Assembly (NCBI GenBank): GCA_034401795.1
Contig: CM067367.1
Location: 56,300,206 to 56,364,205 of the forward strand
DNA: 64,000 nt
From: Chaetoderma sp. LZ-2023a
Taxonomy: Eukaryota; Mollusca; Caudofoveata; Chaetodermatida; Chaetodermatidae
Direction of reading: 5' to 3'
The position numbers were made by a program, and so were the translations under genes. Every line of letters begins with the position of its first letter. Position 1 is the stretch's first letter. Shown in pieces: positions 21,505-31,302 of this stretch. The notes under the pieces are model-generated. The model was not told where the DNA came from. It was given only the letters and a program-made list of their open reading frames with translations, and ran no database searches.

Positions 21505-21660
21505 TAGACAGCCTGACAGGCGGGCAGGCATGTATGCGTGCATGACGGCAGGCAGGCAGGCGGACGGGCAGACAGAGCAAGGCAAGCCGGCAGGCAAGCG
21601 TACAGGTAGACAGGCGGGCATGAGGGCAGACAGAGCCAGGCAGGAAGACAGACAGACCCG
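21505..21660. repeat. GGCAGGCA / GACAGGC minisatellite
   Basis: Short degenerate units such as ggcaggcaggcagg, cggacgggcagacag and aggcaagcg follow each other for about 150 bp inside the DNA transposon. The Arg/Gln-rich 68-codon frame across it is an artefact. Confidence 0.8.
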
Positions 21661-22089
21661 ATCGTAATGCCCTCCTCCCTAATAATCTTGTGTGGCTTTA
21701 TGCCTGCCCTGTATTTCTATAACAAATTTGAAAGAAATCGAATATATTTTGGCAGTTGGCTTTGAAGAACTAGCGTATCTATTTAAAAAAAAGATAAAAA
21801 GTGCCGTGCTTGGTGGTGGCGGTGGTGGTCGGCGTCATCGCGGTGGCATCTATGCAGATACGCGAGCTCTTCGCAGAAAGTAGGGCCAAACCTCTGAATT
21901 CTCAGGTCTGGTCATCACCCGCCTACTGAATAGATGGACGAGCCCGAGTGCTGAAAATTCAAACGTTCCTAGACTGTAATGTAGGCTTTTTTCAAGATAA
22001 TAAAACACGTAACATTTACAAACAACTGAAGGGCCATATTTCCATCTAGAAACGTATGAGATGCTCTCTGAGACAATCTAGCCGGTGAG

Positions 22090-22226
22090 AACCTCCTCCC
22101 CACACACCCATCTTAGAAAGGGGTGGGGGTGGGGGGGGGGGTGGACACCGCTCTCTAACCCTCGCCCAAAGTCGGAAATTGCACACCAGTTCGCCTCACC
22201 TGGAAAAATATCACGCTACGCCACTG
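22090..22226. repeat. Right subterminal region of the DNA transposon with a G-tract
   Basis: It contains ggggtgggggtggggggggg at about 22121-22142 followed by gtggacacc. The terminal repeat closes the element at 22226. Beyond the 14 bp repeat the two ends are only weakly alike. Confidence 0.6.
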
Positions 22227-22234
22227 TGAAGCCC
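22227..22234. repeat. Right 8 bp target-site duplication
   Basis: tgaagccc, identical to 14614-14621. Confidence 0.92.
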
Positions 22235-22290
22235 AATCATTGATAACATTAATTAACAACTGTGAAATTTTCGGAAGGCGTGTTTGTGAG
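22235..22290 (-). pseudogene. Displaced upstream piece of the LINE RT
   Basis: On the minus strand it reads LTHKHAFRKISQLLINVINDW and continues through the duplicated 8-mer into ASSIDKRKQVDIF at 14621. HAFRK plus QLL...INDWA is the RT block just upstream of the palm motif in CR1/jockey-like LINEs. Beyond about 22290 the LINE is lost. Confidence 0.8.
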
Positions 22291-22309
22291 TTAGGATGTT
22301 ATTTTGCTC

Positions 22310-22432
22310 GAAATGGCCCATTAATTCCAGTCATTCCCGTGATAATTTTTCATAAATAGTCTGAAAATGAACATTTTTCATGACCACTGCAGAAGCCGTT
22401 TGTGGCTGATATGAGTGTTAAAGAGTTAAGAT
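22310..22432. repeat. MITE fragment (TTAA family)
   Basis: It holds attccagtcattcccgtgat, gaccactgcagaagccg and gagtgttaaagagttaa, matching the right half of 11319-11481. Confidence 0.65.
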
Positions 22433-22434
22433 TC

Positions 22435-24540
22435 AATAATGAAAATGCTGATTAGTAGTCCCTTGCATAACCATTGTCTTTATTACTTCATTCTCACGTT
22501 TTTTTAGCTTATCCTGGGGAAAATTATTCCCACGTTTTCTCTTGTCGGCGCATGTGATCAATCACCATAATTTTTATCAGAACAGTTGGAAACAATTAAC
22601 GGCGAATTATTCCCCCAATTCATCTCTCAGCACGCGTATGCAATCTTGTTTTGAAATGATATTTGCTCAGTGATCAAAGCGAGTGGTGGGATAAACGCTC
22701 ACTAATTAGCCTACATCATTCATTTTGATCAATCAATATTTACGTGGTAATCATAGCATGTCAATTCAAGCGCAATCGGAAAAAAATGTAGACTATATTT
22801 TGAAATTAATGTAACTGGGAGCTGTTGTTATCAATAGTTATTGTTTTAAAAAAACCTTGATTCATTAAATTTGTTTAAGAAAAAATCAGTTTTCTCATTT
22901 TTAAAAATGGCTGGAGGAGTACGTATAGTATACACTTGTATACTGTTGGATATTTTGAATTTAATTTGATTGAACGCCATTACGGCCTATTGTCTTATAA
23001 TCCAATTATGTTTCAAACTATTTAAGAGAACATTTCTTACATTGTGTTAAAAATTGTACTAACTAACGTAACATGTTTTTGTTTTGGAAACATTTAATTA
23101 TAAGATGTACTGTAGTTATCCTTTCACGTAAGAAGCGTATTGCGATCAGCTCTATGCCTGTATGTGTGTATATACACGCTGAAGAGACGGGACTTTTACA
23201 GGTCTTAAACGCACTAATCAATAGTAAATATCGATCCCTATCGATCCAAATAGCTGGGCCTTCAACTCAGCGCTGGGAGTCGACGACAAAGAAGATTCCA
23301 ATCCGGGAAAGTCCTTTTTCTCTACCGATTTCTAAATTTCTTAGCTAAACCTAACTCGAAGAAACACAACTTCAGCTACTAATTATACTGATACTGATTT
23401 TATTAAATATACTACACGTTTTATACGGAATATACTTTGATAACTTTTACACTTAAAACTCGCAAATTCACTTTTCAATATATTCTACTCTAAATATTCT
23501 CAAAATAATCTAAGTTCTAACAAGGTAGTAATAGGATCACAGATATGATCAACGGATGGTAAAGTGATCCTGAAAATACAGTGTAAATGGTTTATATACA
23601 GTTTACAGGAACTCAGCCTGTGTTTCTGTCACTGTCATCATTCTATTCCTTCCCACGTTAAGGCTTCTCATTGGCCGGCCAACAAAATAGGATGGCTTGA
23701 AACTAACTTTGGGCCAATGAACTAAATGTCAAATGTTTCCCACGGCTAGAGATCACCCAGATTAATCTGGTTCTAACTAGTTCAATCCGGTTGCATATAA
23801 GCACTTTTTCAGGAATCAGTGCTCTATACATCTTACTTTGACAATCCGAAATTCGTTAATGTATTTCCCCAGTACCTTGAAGTTTCTCGTTGAATATTCA
23901 GGCTGAATGTTTGATCAGGATATTCTATCTAGCAACCAGAATAGCAACGTCAGAATACATATGGTGTCTGAAAGCGGTATATCCATGATAGCCATGCCGA
24001 GGTCATATGCAACCAACGACTATCATAGATTTATCCGTTCAGCAAATTCAGTAGTTCAGCAGCAACAGATTTAATATCTAGCAGGATATACTCATTACAG
24101 CGGCAGCATTGGGTCGTCTGCATATGGTACGGCTCAGAAATAATGTAGGATGTCTATAATGTAAAATAAAACATGCTGCTGAATATTCTGGACTTACCCT
24201 GCCCAAAAGTCACTGCTGCCTCAGGCAGCAACGGCTTCCAAATAAAATAAGTCCAAAACGCACAACTTTAATTACATCGTATTCAAATTTCCACTTTGGA
24301 AAGAAATGTTAACTTACTGATAACCTGCACCGCAGCTAGCGAGGTACACATATCCACTGACAATTAAACACCAGTTAATAATCTGGAGTCCCAAAGTGCC
24401 AGTTTACTAGACTCTTGACGATGACCATCAATACGGTCACCTGTGCGCCGGCCCCAAAAGACAGTTCATGCTCGTTATAAAGGTGATGAATGTTGAGACA
24501 AAGATGACGATGAAATATGTATTTGAGGTGCAAAATAATA
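22435..24540. other. No identifiable gene
   Basis: About 2.1 kb without a recognised domain. The 91-codon frame at 23073-23348 is preceded by no convincing start context and shows no known motif. Weak Penelope-tail traces lie near 22795-22830 (ttaatgtaactgggagctg) and 22940-22980 (actgttggatattttgaatt). The rest could be an old LTR or intergenic DNA; neither is demonstrable. Confidence 0.4.
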
Positions 24541-25167
24541 AACATACACGTACGCATATTGATGCAAGGCATCAATGGTAAATAGCGTGCCCGAAGGTTA
24601 TTATAATTCTGAGAATAAACTCAACTGTTTCATGAAAAAATGAAGTTATATAAAGGCATACAAGCCACTTATGACAAAAATATGCGAGGACAATAAACAC
24701 AAAAGAAGGAATATGTCTTGCAAAAGGATATGGGCAGTATTAGCTATGTGCTAGGAAAAGCAGCTTATATTTTTGGTCAGTCCAACAATTTTTCCATCCA
24801 TCCTTTTTCTCCAGGCCAAACTCCTTAACAGAGAGAGGAACAGACACAATTAAGAGCAGCCAGTGCTGAAAAAATTGCACTACTGCATCAACAGAGCGCA
24901 ACAGATCAAATTTGGATCATTAGGTATCAACCACTTGTAAAGATAAAGAAATCAACAGAACTGGCAACCCAGTCAGTAGAAAATCAGCGCAAGAAGCAGT
25001 ACAGACCCTGACACCCATTCAAACATATTAAAGAAAAACTGTAAAGAATATTTTTAACCTAAATCTTGATACCTTCTTAAACAGACGTCAAGAGCTTATT
25101 ACCCGGAAATATATTAGTCAAATATACACTGCAATGCTAGTGAAATACACAAAGCAAGTATATTGTT

Positions 25168-25344
25168 GATGCAATACAGGACCCTGATCTTTACCTACAG
25201 TTAACCTCTTCAACAAAGTTAAGTGGCCAGGATAGAACCAATACCATGAACCTAGTTTTCTCAAACGAAAATGATATAGTAGAAAACATTCTGACTGAAG
25301 ACCCAATGGGAAACAGCCACGACATCCTGATCTGTTTCATTTAG
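25168..25344 (+). pseudogene. LINE endonuclease C-terminal fragment within composite copy A
   Basis: One open stretch of about 57 codons reads QDPDLYLQLTSSTKLSGQDR, TNTMNLVFSNENDIVENILT and EDPMGNSHDILICFI, then stops. This resembles the end of the apurinic-type endonuclease of LINEs (the DLVF...VENL...PLGNSDH pattern), with the terminal SDH degraded to NSHD. Equivalent pieces lie at about 41390-41565 and, inverted, 45790-45965. The reverse-strand frames over these loci are shadows. Confidence 0.55.
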
Positions 25345-25759
25345 CTAAGATATCTATGTCACCTATTAAACGATATCTTTACTGGAAACAGTGGCAAACT
25401 ATTAAATCAAATATTTTTGCCCAACAAAAAGGCCAAAATCGGCTTCAACCGTTGTAATGATGACGATCTTGTTGACCATATGTACAAATGTTAGGGTATT
25501 AGCCTGATAAGTCAGGTTCTACCAGTACACGCGACTAATAATATGGGATATATAGAAATATTTTCACATTACTATAATAAATATTTGGTGGTAGAATTAA
25601 TACAATATTTCGCACAGCACTAGAACATAGTGAGTTCTACATGGCCTTATGTTCGAAAACTGGCTACAAGGCATGTAGAGATGTTCTGGTACCGAATATA
25701 GTACATTATTGTAATTTGACAATGGTGTGCCCCTACTAAATTGCATATGACGAAATTAC

Positions 25760-26670
25760 CGTATAGTAAACATCTTTTAAACCTTTGATACTTTATTAGC
25801 GTATTCATATACGTATCTAACCATATGGGTGAACTTCTGGGGTAGAACCTATTGCAAACAGTGTGGTACGCCAATTTTCGGTAAACTTATGCCTATACCT
25901 ATCTAAACATATGGGTGATATTCTGGGCCGAACCCATTATGAGCGATATGTCAAGACATATCGACACCTATCTGAATGTGGTGAATGTGAACCAACCATA
26001 TTACAATGGGGCCATATGGCGAATGTGTAACTACATATTACCAAATTACTTGATGGTAGAATCGTGCAAAAGCAGTAGTACATATTCAGTTATATACAGC
26101 TATATGTAAAAAAAAAAATGATTACAAACCAAGAACTGAGATTCTAATACTGAATATAGTAAATTGTTGGCATTTGACAACTGTCCGTGGCTACTAAATT
26201 GAATATTACGAAATTACTACGTGGTAGAAATCTCAAGATTCATTAGCGTATTCATATCCCTATCTAACAATATAGGTGAAATTATGTAGCCACACATATT
26301 ACAGACGGTAGGGTATTGAAAACCACAGATCTGCCAAGATTGGAACAAATTTATGCGATGAAATCGCATACTAAATCGCATACTACGAAAATACTTCACC
26401 TTCGAATTCTTTTAAATTCCCAATGTAACTAGCATATTCAAACTCCTATACGTCTATGTGAGCGAAGTTCTGGAATCGACCCTATTACGGAAAGTAGGGC
26501 ACCGAAAACCATGAATACACCATCATTTAAGCTAAATTTTGGTATTAAAATTATTTCATCTAGAATTTGTTAGATTCGGAATATAACTAGCATATTAAAG
26601 CTCAAGTCTATGTGGGGTTAATTATGGGGCTGAACATACTACAGACAATATGGCACTGAAAACTGTGGTG
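25760..26670. repeat. Satellite-like tandem units of about 170-200 bp
   Basis: Recurrent blocks: cgtattcatatacctatcta, aacatatgggtgaaattctg, ggccgaacc, attacagacagtagggta and gaaaaccatg. Further units are at 42010-43040, 44150-45400 (inverted) and 27540-27610. Confidence 0.7.
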
Positions 26671-26689
26671 GTTTATTAATACAATGAAC

Positions 26690-27060
26690 CTTTCCAGTTT
26701 AGCTATGCCCTGCCCATCTCTAGCTAAACTCCACCTATACCACTCTCGAGTTGGGATCCATGGAATTCTGAACTACTAGATGATAAAGTTCAAGAAAACT
26801 ATACAGGTAAGCCGTGGAATATTTTGACACTAAATTGACTGGGTCCTGTTGCTGCCTATGGCAGCAACAGCGGCCAGTCAAATTACTTTCAAAATATTCA
26901 ACAGCATTTTTATTAAATAACAAAAACATACAATTCGTACAACGTGTCAGAGTATTTACCATTTAAGATGGACTAAATCGAGTCAGTCATGACGTCATTA
27001 TTATGACGTTATCCTACGCGTCACTTTATTAATTACGACGTCATATGACGTAATATGATG
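26690..27060 (-). mobile_element. Penelope-like element 3' tail (minus orientation), in copy A
   Basis: The reverse complement matches 4160-4510 downstream of the Penelope nuclease: tgacgtcat cluster, caattcgtacaa, tatttaataaaaatgctgtt, ttgactgg and cctgtatagttttc. At 26806-26905 it forms a long hairpin: tggaatattttg...ctgggtcctgttgctgcc pairs with ggcagcaaca...caaaatattcaac. Confidence 0.7.
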
Positions 27061-28351
27061 GATAGACAACCTGAAAAGGCCCATTAGCAAGTGGTATTAA
27101 TTACCCTCGCTCCGTCAGAGGATGAGTGTATTGTATTCGGGTCTATGTGCGTTCGGGAAGGCAAGGGTCTACAATCTATGATTGGCCTTGTTAAAATATG
27201 TGACCTATAAATACGGGTGCGCTCTTAATACAAGTAGTCCATATTGTGTGGACCACGTATTAACAAGTGGTATTAGCCCGGGTAATGCTCAATTTGCTCA
27301 TGCCAATTTCAATAAAGGGATCCATTTCTAGGTATGCCACGCCTATTTCTAGCTAAGCTCCACCCCTTTTTTGCGTGTTAGAATCGATGTCTATATATAT
27401 ACGCTGAATAGTGAATTCCCAGACTTCCAATTTCAAGGTAACTATACAGGTAAGCTGATGACTATTTTGAAACTAATTTGACTGGGTGCAAAGAAAACCA
27501 TGAATTGGCCTAAATTTGAGCTGAAATTATTTCATGGTAGATAGTTTTAAATCTCACTACTCCGTAAGCGTATGCATATACCTATCTAAACATATGGGTG
27601 ACATTCATCGGCAGTCGTTGTCATTGCAATACTTAATACAGGTCTATGATAGCAACAAGTAGGTGGGTAGGGTGGGATGGGCTACCAGTCAAAGTATTAA
27701 AAAGATATTCGTATAGTTGTCCTTATCTGAGATATTGAAATTTCGGTGTTAAACATTCTAAAGGATTTTGTTAGAAAAACACACAATTGTGCCCAAGTAA
27801 GTCACATCTTGGTGGGGGTTGCTTGAAATGACTTCCATAGGCCTAACGTTAGTCCATCAGTCACTGAATCCGGATGGTATATTAATACATTAATACCGTG
27901 CTCGTGTTGGTATCGATGGATCTCTGAGCTTCTTGACTATCAATTTCCAGAAAACTATACAGGTAAGGTGTTGACTATTTTGAAACCAATTTGATTATGA
28001 CGTCATCCTATACGTCACGTCGTTGATTATGACATCATATGACGTAATATGATGGATAGACAACATGAAAATGCCCATTAGCAAGTGGTATTAATTATAT
28101 TCCCTCCGTCAGAGGACGTGTACATTGTATTCAGGGCAACAATCTATGATGGACCTTGTTAAAATATGTGACCTATAAATATGGGTGGTCTCTTAATACA
28201 AGTCGTCCATATTGTGTGGGCCACGCATTAACAAGTGGTATTAGCCATCTAATGCTCAATTTGCTCATGACAATTTCAATAGAGAGATCCATTTCTAGGT
28301 ATGCCACGCCTATTTCTAGGTAAGCTCCACCCCTTTTTGCGTGTTGGAATC

Positions 28352-28435
<84 letters not shown>

Positions 28436-28545
28436 TGTATATTTATACACACACGCTGAATAATGAATTCCCAGACTTCCAATTTCAAGGTAGCTATACA
28501 GGTAAGCTGATGACTATTTTGAAACTAATTTGACTGGGTGCTTTT
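27000..28545. repeat. Tandem duplication of a Penelope-tail unit, period about 1 kb
   Basis: 27000-27490 and 27990-28542 share the order tgacgtcat..., ccattagcaagtggtattaa, ttaaaatatgtgacctataa, aatgctcaatttgctcatg, tatgccacgcctatttctag, gaattcccagacttccaatt, then ctatacaggtaagctgatga. The second copy carries the (TA)n expansion. Confidence 0.75.
28356..28427. repeat. (TA)n microsatellite
   Basis: About 36 uninterrupted TA units, followed by acacacac. It causes spurious Tyr/Ile frames on the minus strand. Confidence 0.97.
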
Positions 28546-28930
28546 AAAGGTTTACTGCATCTGGCCGCAACAACGCCAGGTCAAATTAGTTTCAAAATAT
28601 TCAACACGATGTTAATTAAACAGTAAAGACATAGAATTCGTACACTTGCCAGACTATTCAATGTTCATGACTGAGCTCGATACGCCATTCAATTACACAA
28701 TTTGGATTGTGACGTCAGCCTTCATTTACAGAGCGAACCCAGCCATTATCATAGAAAATGACTGTTGAATAAATAGCAGCCATACAATTCGAACAGCGTC
28801 TAGTCAAATTGGTTTCAAAATATTCAACAGCATGTTGATTAAATAGTAAAGACGTGCAATTCGCATACTTGACTGGCTGTTCAATGTTCCTGGTGGAGCT
28901 AGATACGTCATTCATTACACATTTTGATTG
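28545..28930 (-). mobile_element. Two further Penelope tails
   Basis: ggtcaaattagtttcaaaat followed by attcaaca occurs at about 28570 and again at about 28800 (gtcaaattggtttcaaaata). Each is followed by agtaaagac and aattcg, and by tgacgtc motifs near 28710 and 28935. Order and sequence match the 3' region at 3988-4520 in inverted orientation. Confidence 0.65.
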
Positions 28931-29029
28931 TGACGTCCAGCTACAGCTGACCTAAATAATTATGATGTCATATACAGGAAAGTCCATTATCATAGAAAAT
29001 GTCCTATGTCTAATTGCCGTACTGGAATT

Positions 29030-29160
29030 ATAGGATCGGTTATCCAACCAGTCATTCCAGTGGTAAACTTTCAAAACAAGTTCTCCAGCGTGTAGCTAAA
29101 GCAAATGGTCATTTCTCACGATCACGGCAAGAAGCCATTTGTGGTCAGTTTGATAGAGTG
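29030..29160. repeat. MITE fragment
   Basis: It carries caaccagtcattccagtggt, tctcacgatcacggcaag and gatagagtgctaaag, the family signatures. The 63-codon plus frame is not a gene. Confidence 0.6.
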
Positions 29161-29164
29161 CTAA

Positions 29165-29750
29165 AGTGGACATATAAGAGACGCTGCGAGTGGGGGTGTG
29201 CTTGAATACTTTCATCTGCAGAAGGAATGATAAACATGTTTTGTACGCAGTCCTCCAGCAAAAGAAGATTACTTATTTAGAGTAGTTATTTGGAGTTCCA
29301 TTGGCTGTTAATTAAAATAAGTAAGCGGTCATCGCCGTGCAAACTCTATTACAGTCGGACCAGAACAAATAAGAGAACTCGCCATGAATCATGCGCATGA
29401 AGATAATAATTATGAGATATCGGCAATCTAAAAATAGAACCGTGTCTTCGCGCCGAGAATTATTAGATCTCGTATCGATGGAGATGACGCGAGACAGCCC
29501 CACAATCCCCTGCGCGAAACGGCCGCGCCTATAGGCAATTCTAGACAGCAATAAATAGAAGCGGGCACGCAATCAGGGTCAAATAACAGGCTCGCCACTA
29601 GTCGATAGGTCACCTACAGGTCGGGTCGCAAAGGTGGGCTGGGTTGCAAGGCCACCCTTTCTAGACCATATTTTACAACTCGTGCGTGTGTGCAAGTGCA
29701 CATTATTTTCATAGAAAAGCATAAATTATGAGCGGGGGTTTGCCGTGGAT
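29165..29750. other. No gene; repeat piece shared with two other loci
   Basis: gcaatctaaaaatag plus ccgtg (about 29423) recurs near 51901. cggccgcgcctata plus gcaattctagaca (about 29520) recurs near 47710. These look like scraps of one dispersed element, unclassified. Confidence 0.4.
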
Positions 29751-29926
29751 GTTTTCTTAGAAAACTATTTTCGAAAATTTACCACTGGAATGACTGTCTG
29801 AGAGAAATATGTATGATACCAACAAGTACAATTCTACTAAATAGAATGCATATACAGGTAGATATAGTTGCTTATGTCCGCTCATAGATTTGTCCACCTC
29901 CACCGAAAGTATGTCCTTTTCTGCCT

Positions 29927-31025
29927 GTGTGGAAATGGTCAGGCGGAGATAACCAAATGCGGAGATCAACAAACACTGGTGGGCAATCTACCCTCTACCA
30001 AGTGCAACCTACTCTAAATCACATGCAAGGTAAACACGTTCCTATTCAGAACCGTATACAAAGCATGCCTCCTGCTCAGAACCACATGCAAGGTATACAT
30101 CCTCGTATACAGGAAATGCAATCTAACATAAATCACATGCAGAACTTTGGAACTATACAATCCACCGTAAGCCACACACAAACTATCCAACCTATGACTA
30201 ACCACATGCAGTATATGCAACACACATTAAACTATAAACAGACTAAAGTACCTATTAATCGTGTGCAGAGAAGACAGCACATGGCTTCTAACTCTGAACA
30301 AGGTAGACAAATTACAAGGAACACTAGTAAACCTAATTTGATCACAAGGCAACACCAAATGAGACAATCGTCACATAATCCAATAAAAACTAATCAACGT
30401 GCTCCGAGTAAACACACACTCCTATCATTCATACCTATGCTGATGCAGTTAACAATAACAATGTGCCTCCCAAAAGATCTGCACCAAATCCACCTCCATC
30501 TAATGCCTATGAGAGAAAAACACTTATAATTGGGAGTTCAACATTTCACAAACTAAGTGAACCCTATATGTCAAATGAAAGTGAAAATATTGTAATACAT
30601 TCATTTAGTGAGCACAGATCAGTGAAATCAGAGATCGAATAGATGAATTTTTAATACCACAGCACTATGACGCTGTTGTCACTCATGTGGGAAGCAACGG
30701 CATTGGCAAGCGAAAACTTGATGGCATGGTTCATGATTATGATGGTCTAATTGGGGAAATTAAAGAGCTTTCACCAACCACGCAGATATTTGCTTCTTCG
30801 CTCCTCCCACAACCAAATAATGTATATGAAAATTACCTAGTTAGTCAGTTCAGTAACATGCTCAGTTCCCTTGTCAGTAGAAGAGGTGTATTCATTGACA
30901 ATACACAGCTCTTCTGTTCACCAAATGTTGACATATTCACAGCGCTGTATTACGATAATATCCATCCAAATACCAATGGAATCCGTCTTCTATCTGAATA
31001 TATAATTAATTGCACGACTGTCTGA
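29927..31025 (+). pseudogene. LINE ORF1 with Gln/Met-rich repeats and SGNH-esterase domain, decayed
   Basis: Codons from 29927 give a linker with recurring NHMQ units (LNHMQGKH, QNHMQGIH, INHMQNF, TNHMQYMQ). A frame change then leads to an SGNH-hydrolase-like domain: KTLIIGSSTFHKL (nucleophile Ser block), HVGSNGIGK (block III, where the related ORF at 62293-64000 has GSNDI) and YYDNIHPNTNG (Asp/His block). In CR1-type LINEs ORF1 esterase domains are known. The GSND to GSNG change plus a stop near 30640 make this copy inactive. ORF2 follows at 31303. Confidence 0.75.
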
Positions 31026-31302
31026 ATGAATGTCTTGGATGATGGTGGTACAAACGGTCACCATTCCACAAACTGTGATGCATACGGTTACACCAAACAA
31101 AAATATTCAAACAAATTTCATTATGGGAGTAATGTAGGGAGCAGACATCCAATAGAGTCAATGTGTTACGGGACAGGGGAATACCTATGCTGGAAGTAGA
31201 GGACAATACATCTCGGGTATCTAATATCACAAATATAAATCCGGTAAACAGACAAATATGTATCACAAACTTAACAAACACACAGGTGTAAACTTCTGCC
31301 AT

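Larger units (their letters stand above)
14622..22226 (-). mobile_element. 7.6 kb DNA transposon with an XPG-type nuclease transposase
   Basis: The left end cagtggcgtagcgt (14622-14635) and the right end acgctacgccactg (22213-22226) are perfect 14 bp inverted copies, flanked by the 8 bp duplication tgaagccc. Removing the element and one copy of the 8-mer restores an open LINE RT frame across the junction, so the boundaries are exact. One long coding unit on the minus strand (15594-20434) fills two thirds of it. About 0.97 kb of non-coding sequence lies 3' and 1.8 kb 5'. The 8 bp duplication and CAG ends resemble hAT elements, but the protein has no hAT dimerisation domain that I can see. An XPG nuclease has, as I recall, been reported for Academ elements, whose target duplications are shorter. 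Superfamily left open. Confidence 0.88.
24546..27370 (+). repeat. Composite repeat, copy A (2.8 kb)
   Basis: Same order and orientation as 40804-43752 and, inverted, 46578 to about 44290. Shared landmarks: catattgatgcaaggcatca (start), gaggttattataattctgag, gtcagtccaacaatttttcc, gggtattagcctgataagtc, then a satellite-like section, then a Penelope tail. The copies differ by substitutions and by indels; B carries an extra satellite unit near 42090-42300. Confidence 0.85.

Noticed and set aside
21461-21667. Arg/Gln-rich 68-codon ORF
   Set aside because: It translates the GGCAGGCA minisatellite inside the DNA transposon.
22950-24330. LTR of a retrovirus-like element
   Set aside because: Composition suggested an LTR, but no second copy, primer-binding site or pol genes were found. 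The stretch at 39830-40800 looked similar in composition but does not match it.
27455-27490. Hammerhead-ribozyme-like core ctgatga...gaaac in Penelope tails (also about 28504)
   Set aside because: Penelope elements are known to carry hammerhead motifs. Here only 7 bases (ctatttt) separate the two core boxes, so stem II cannot form, and sister copies read ctgttga or ccgtgga. Without a foldable stem I do not claim a ribozyme.
28173-28488. Tyr/Ile repeat ORFs on the minus strand
   Set aside because: They translate the (TA)n microsatellite.
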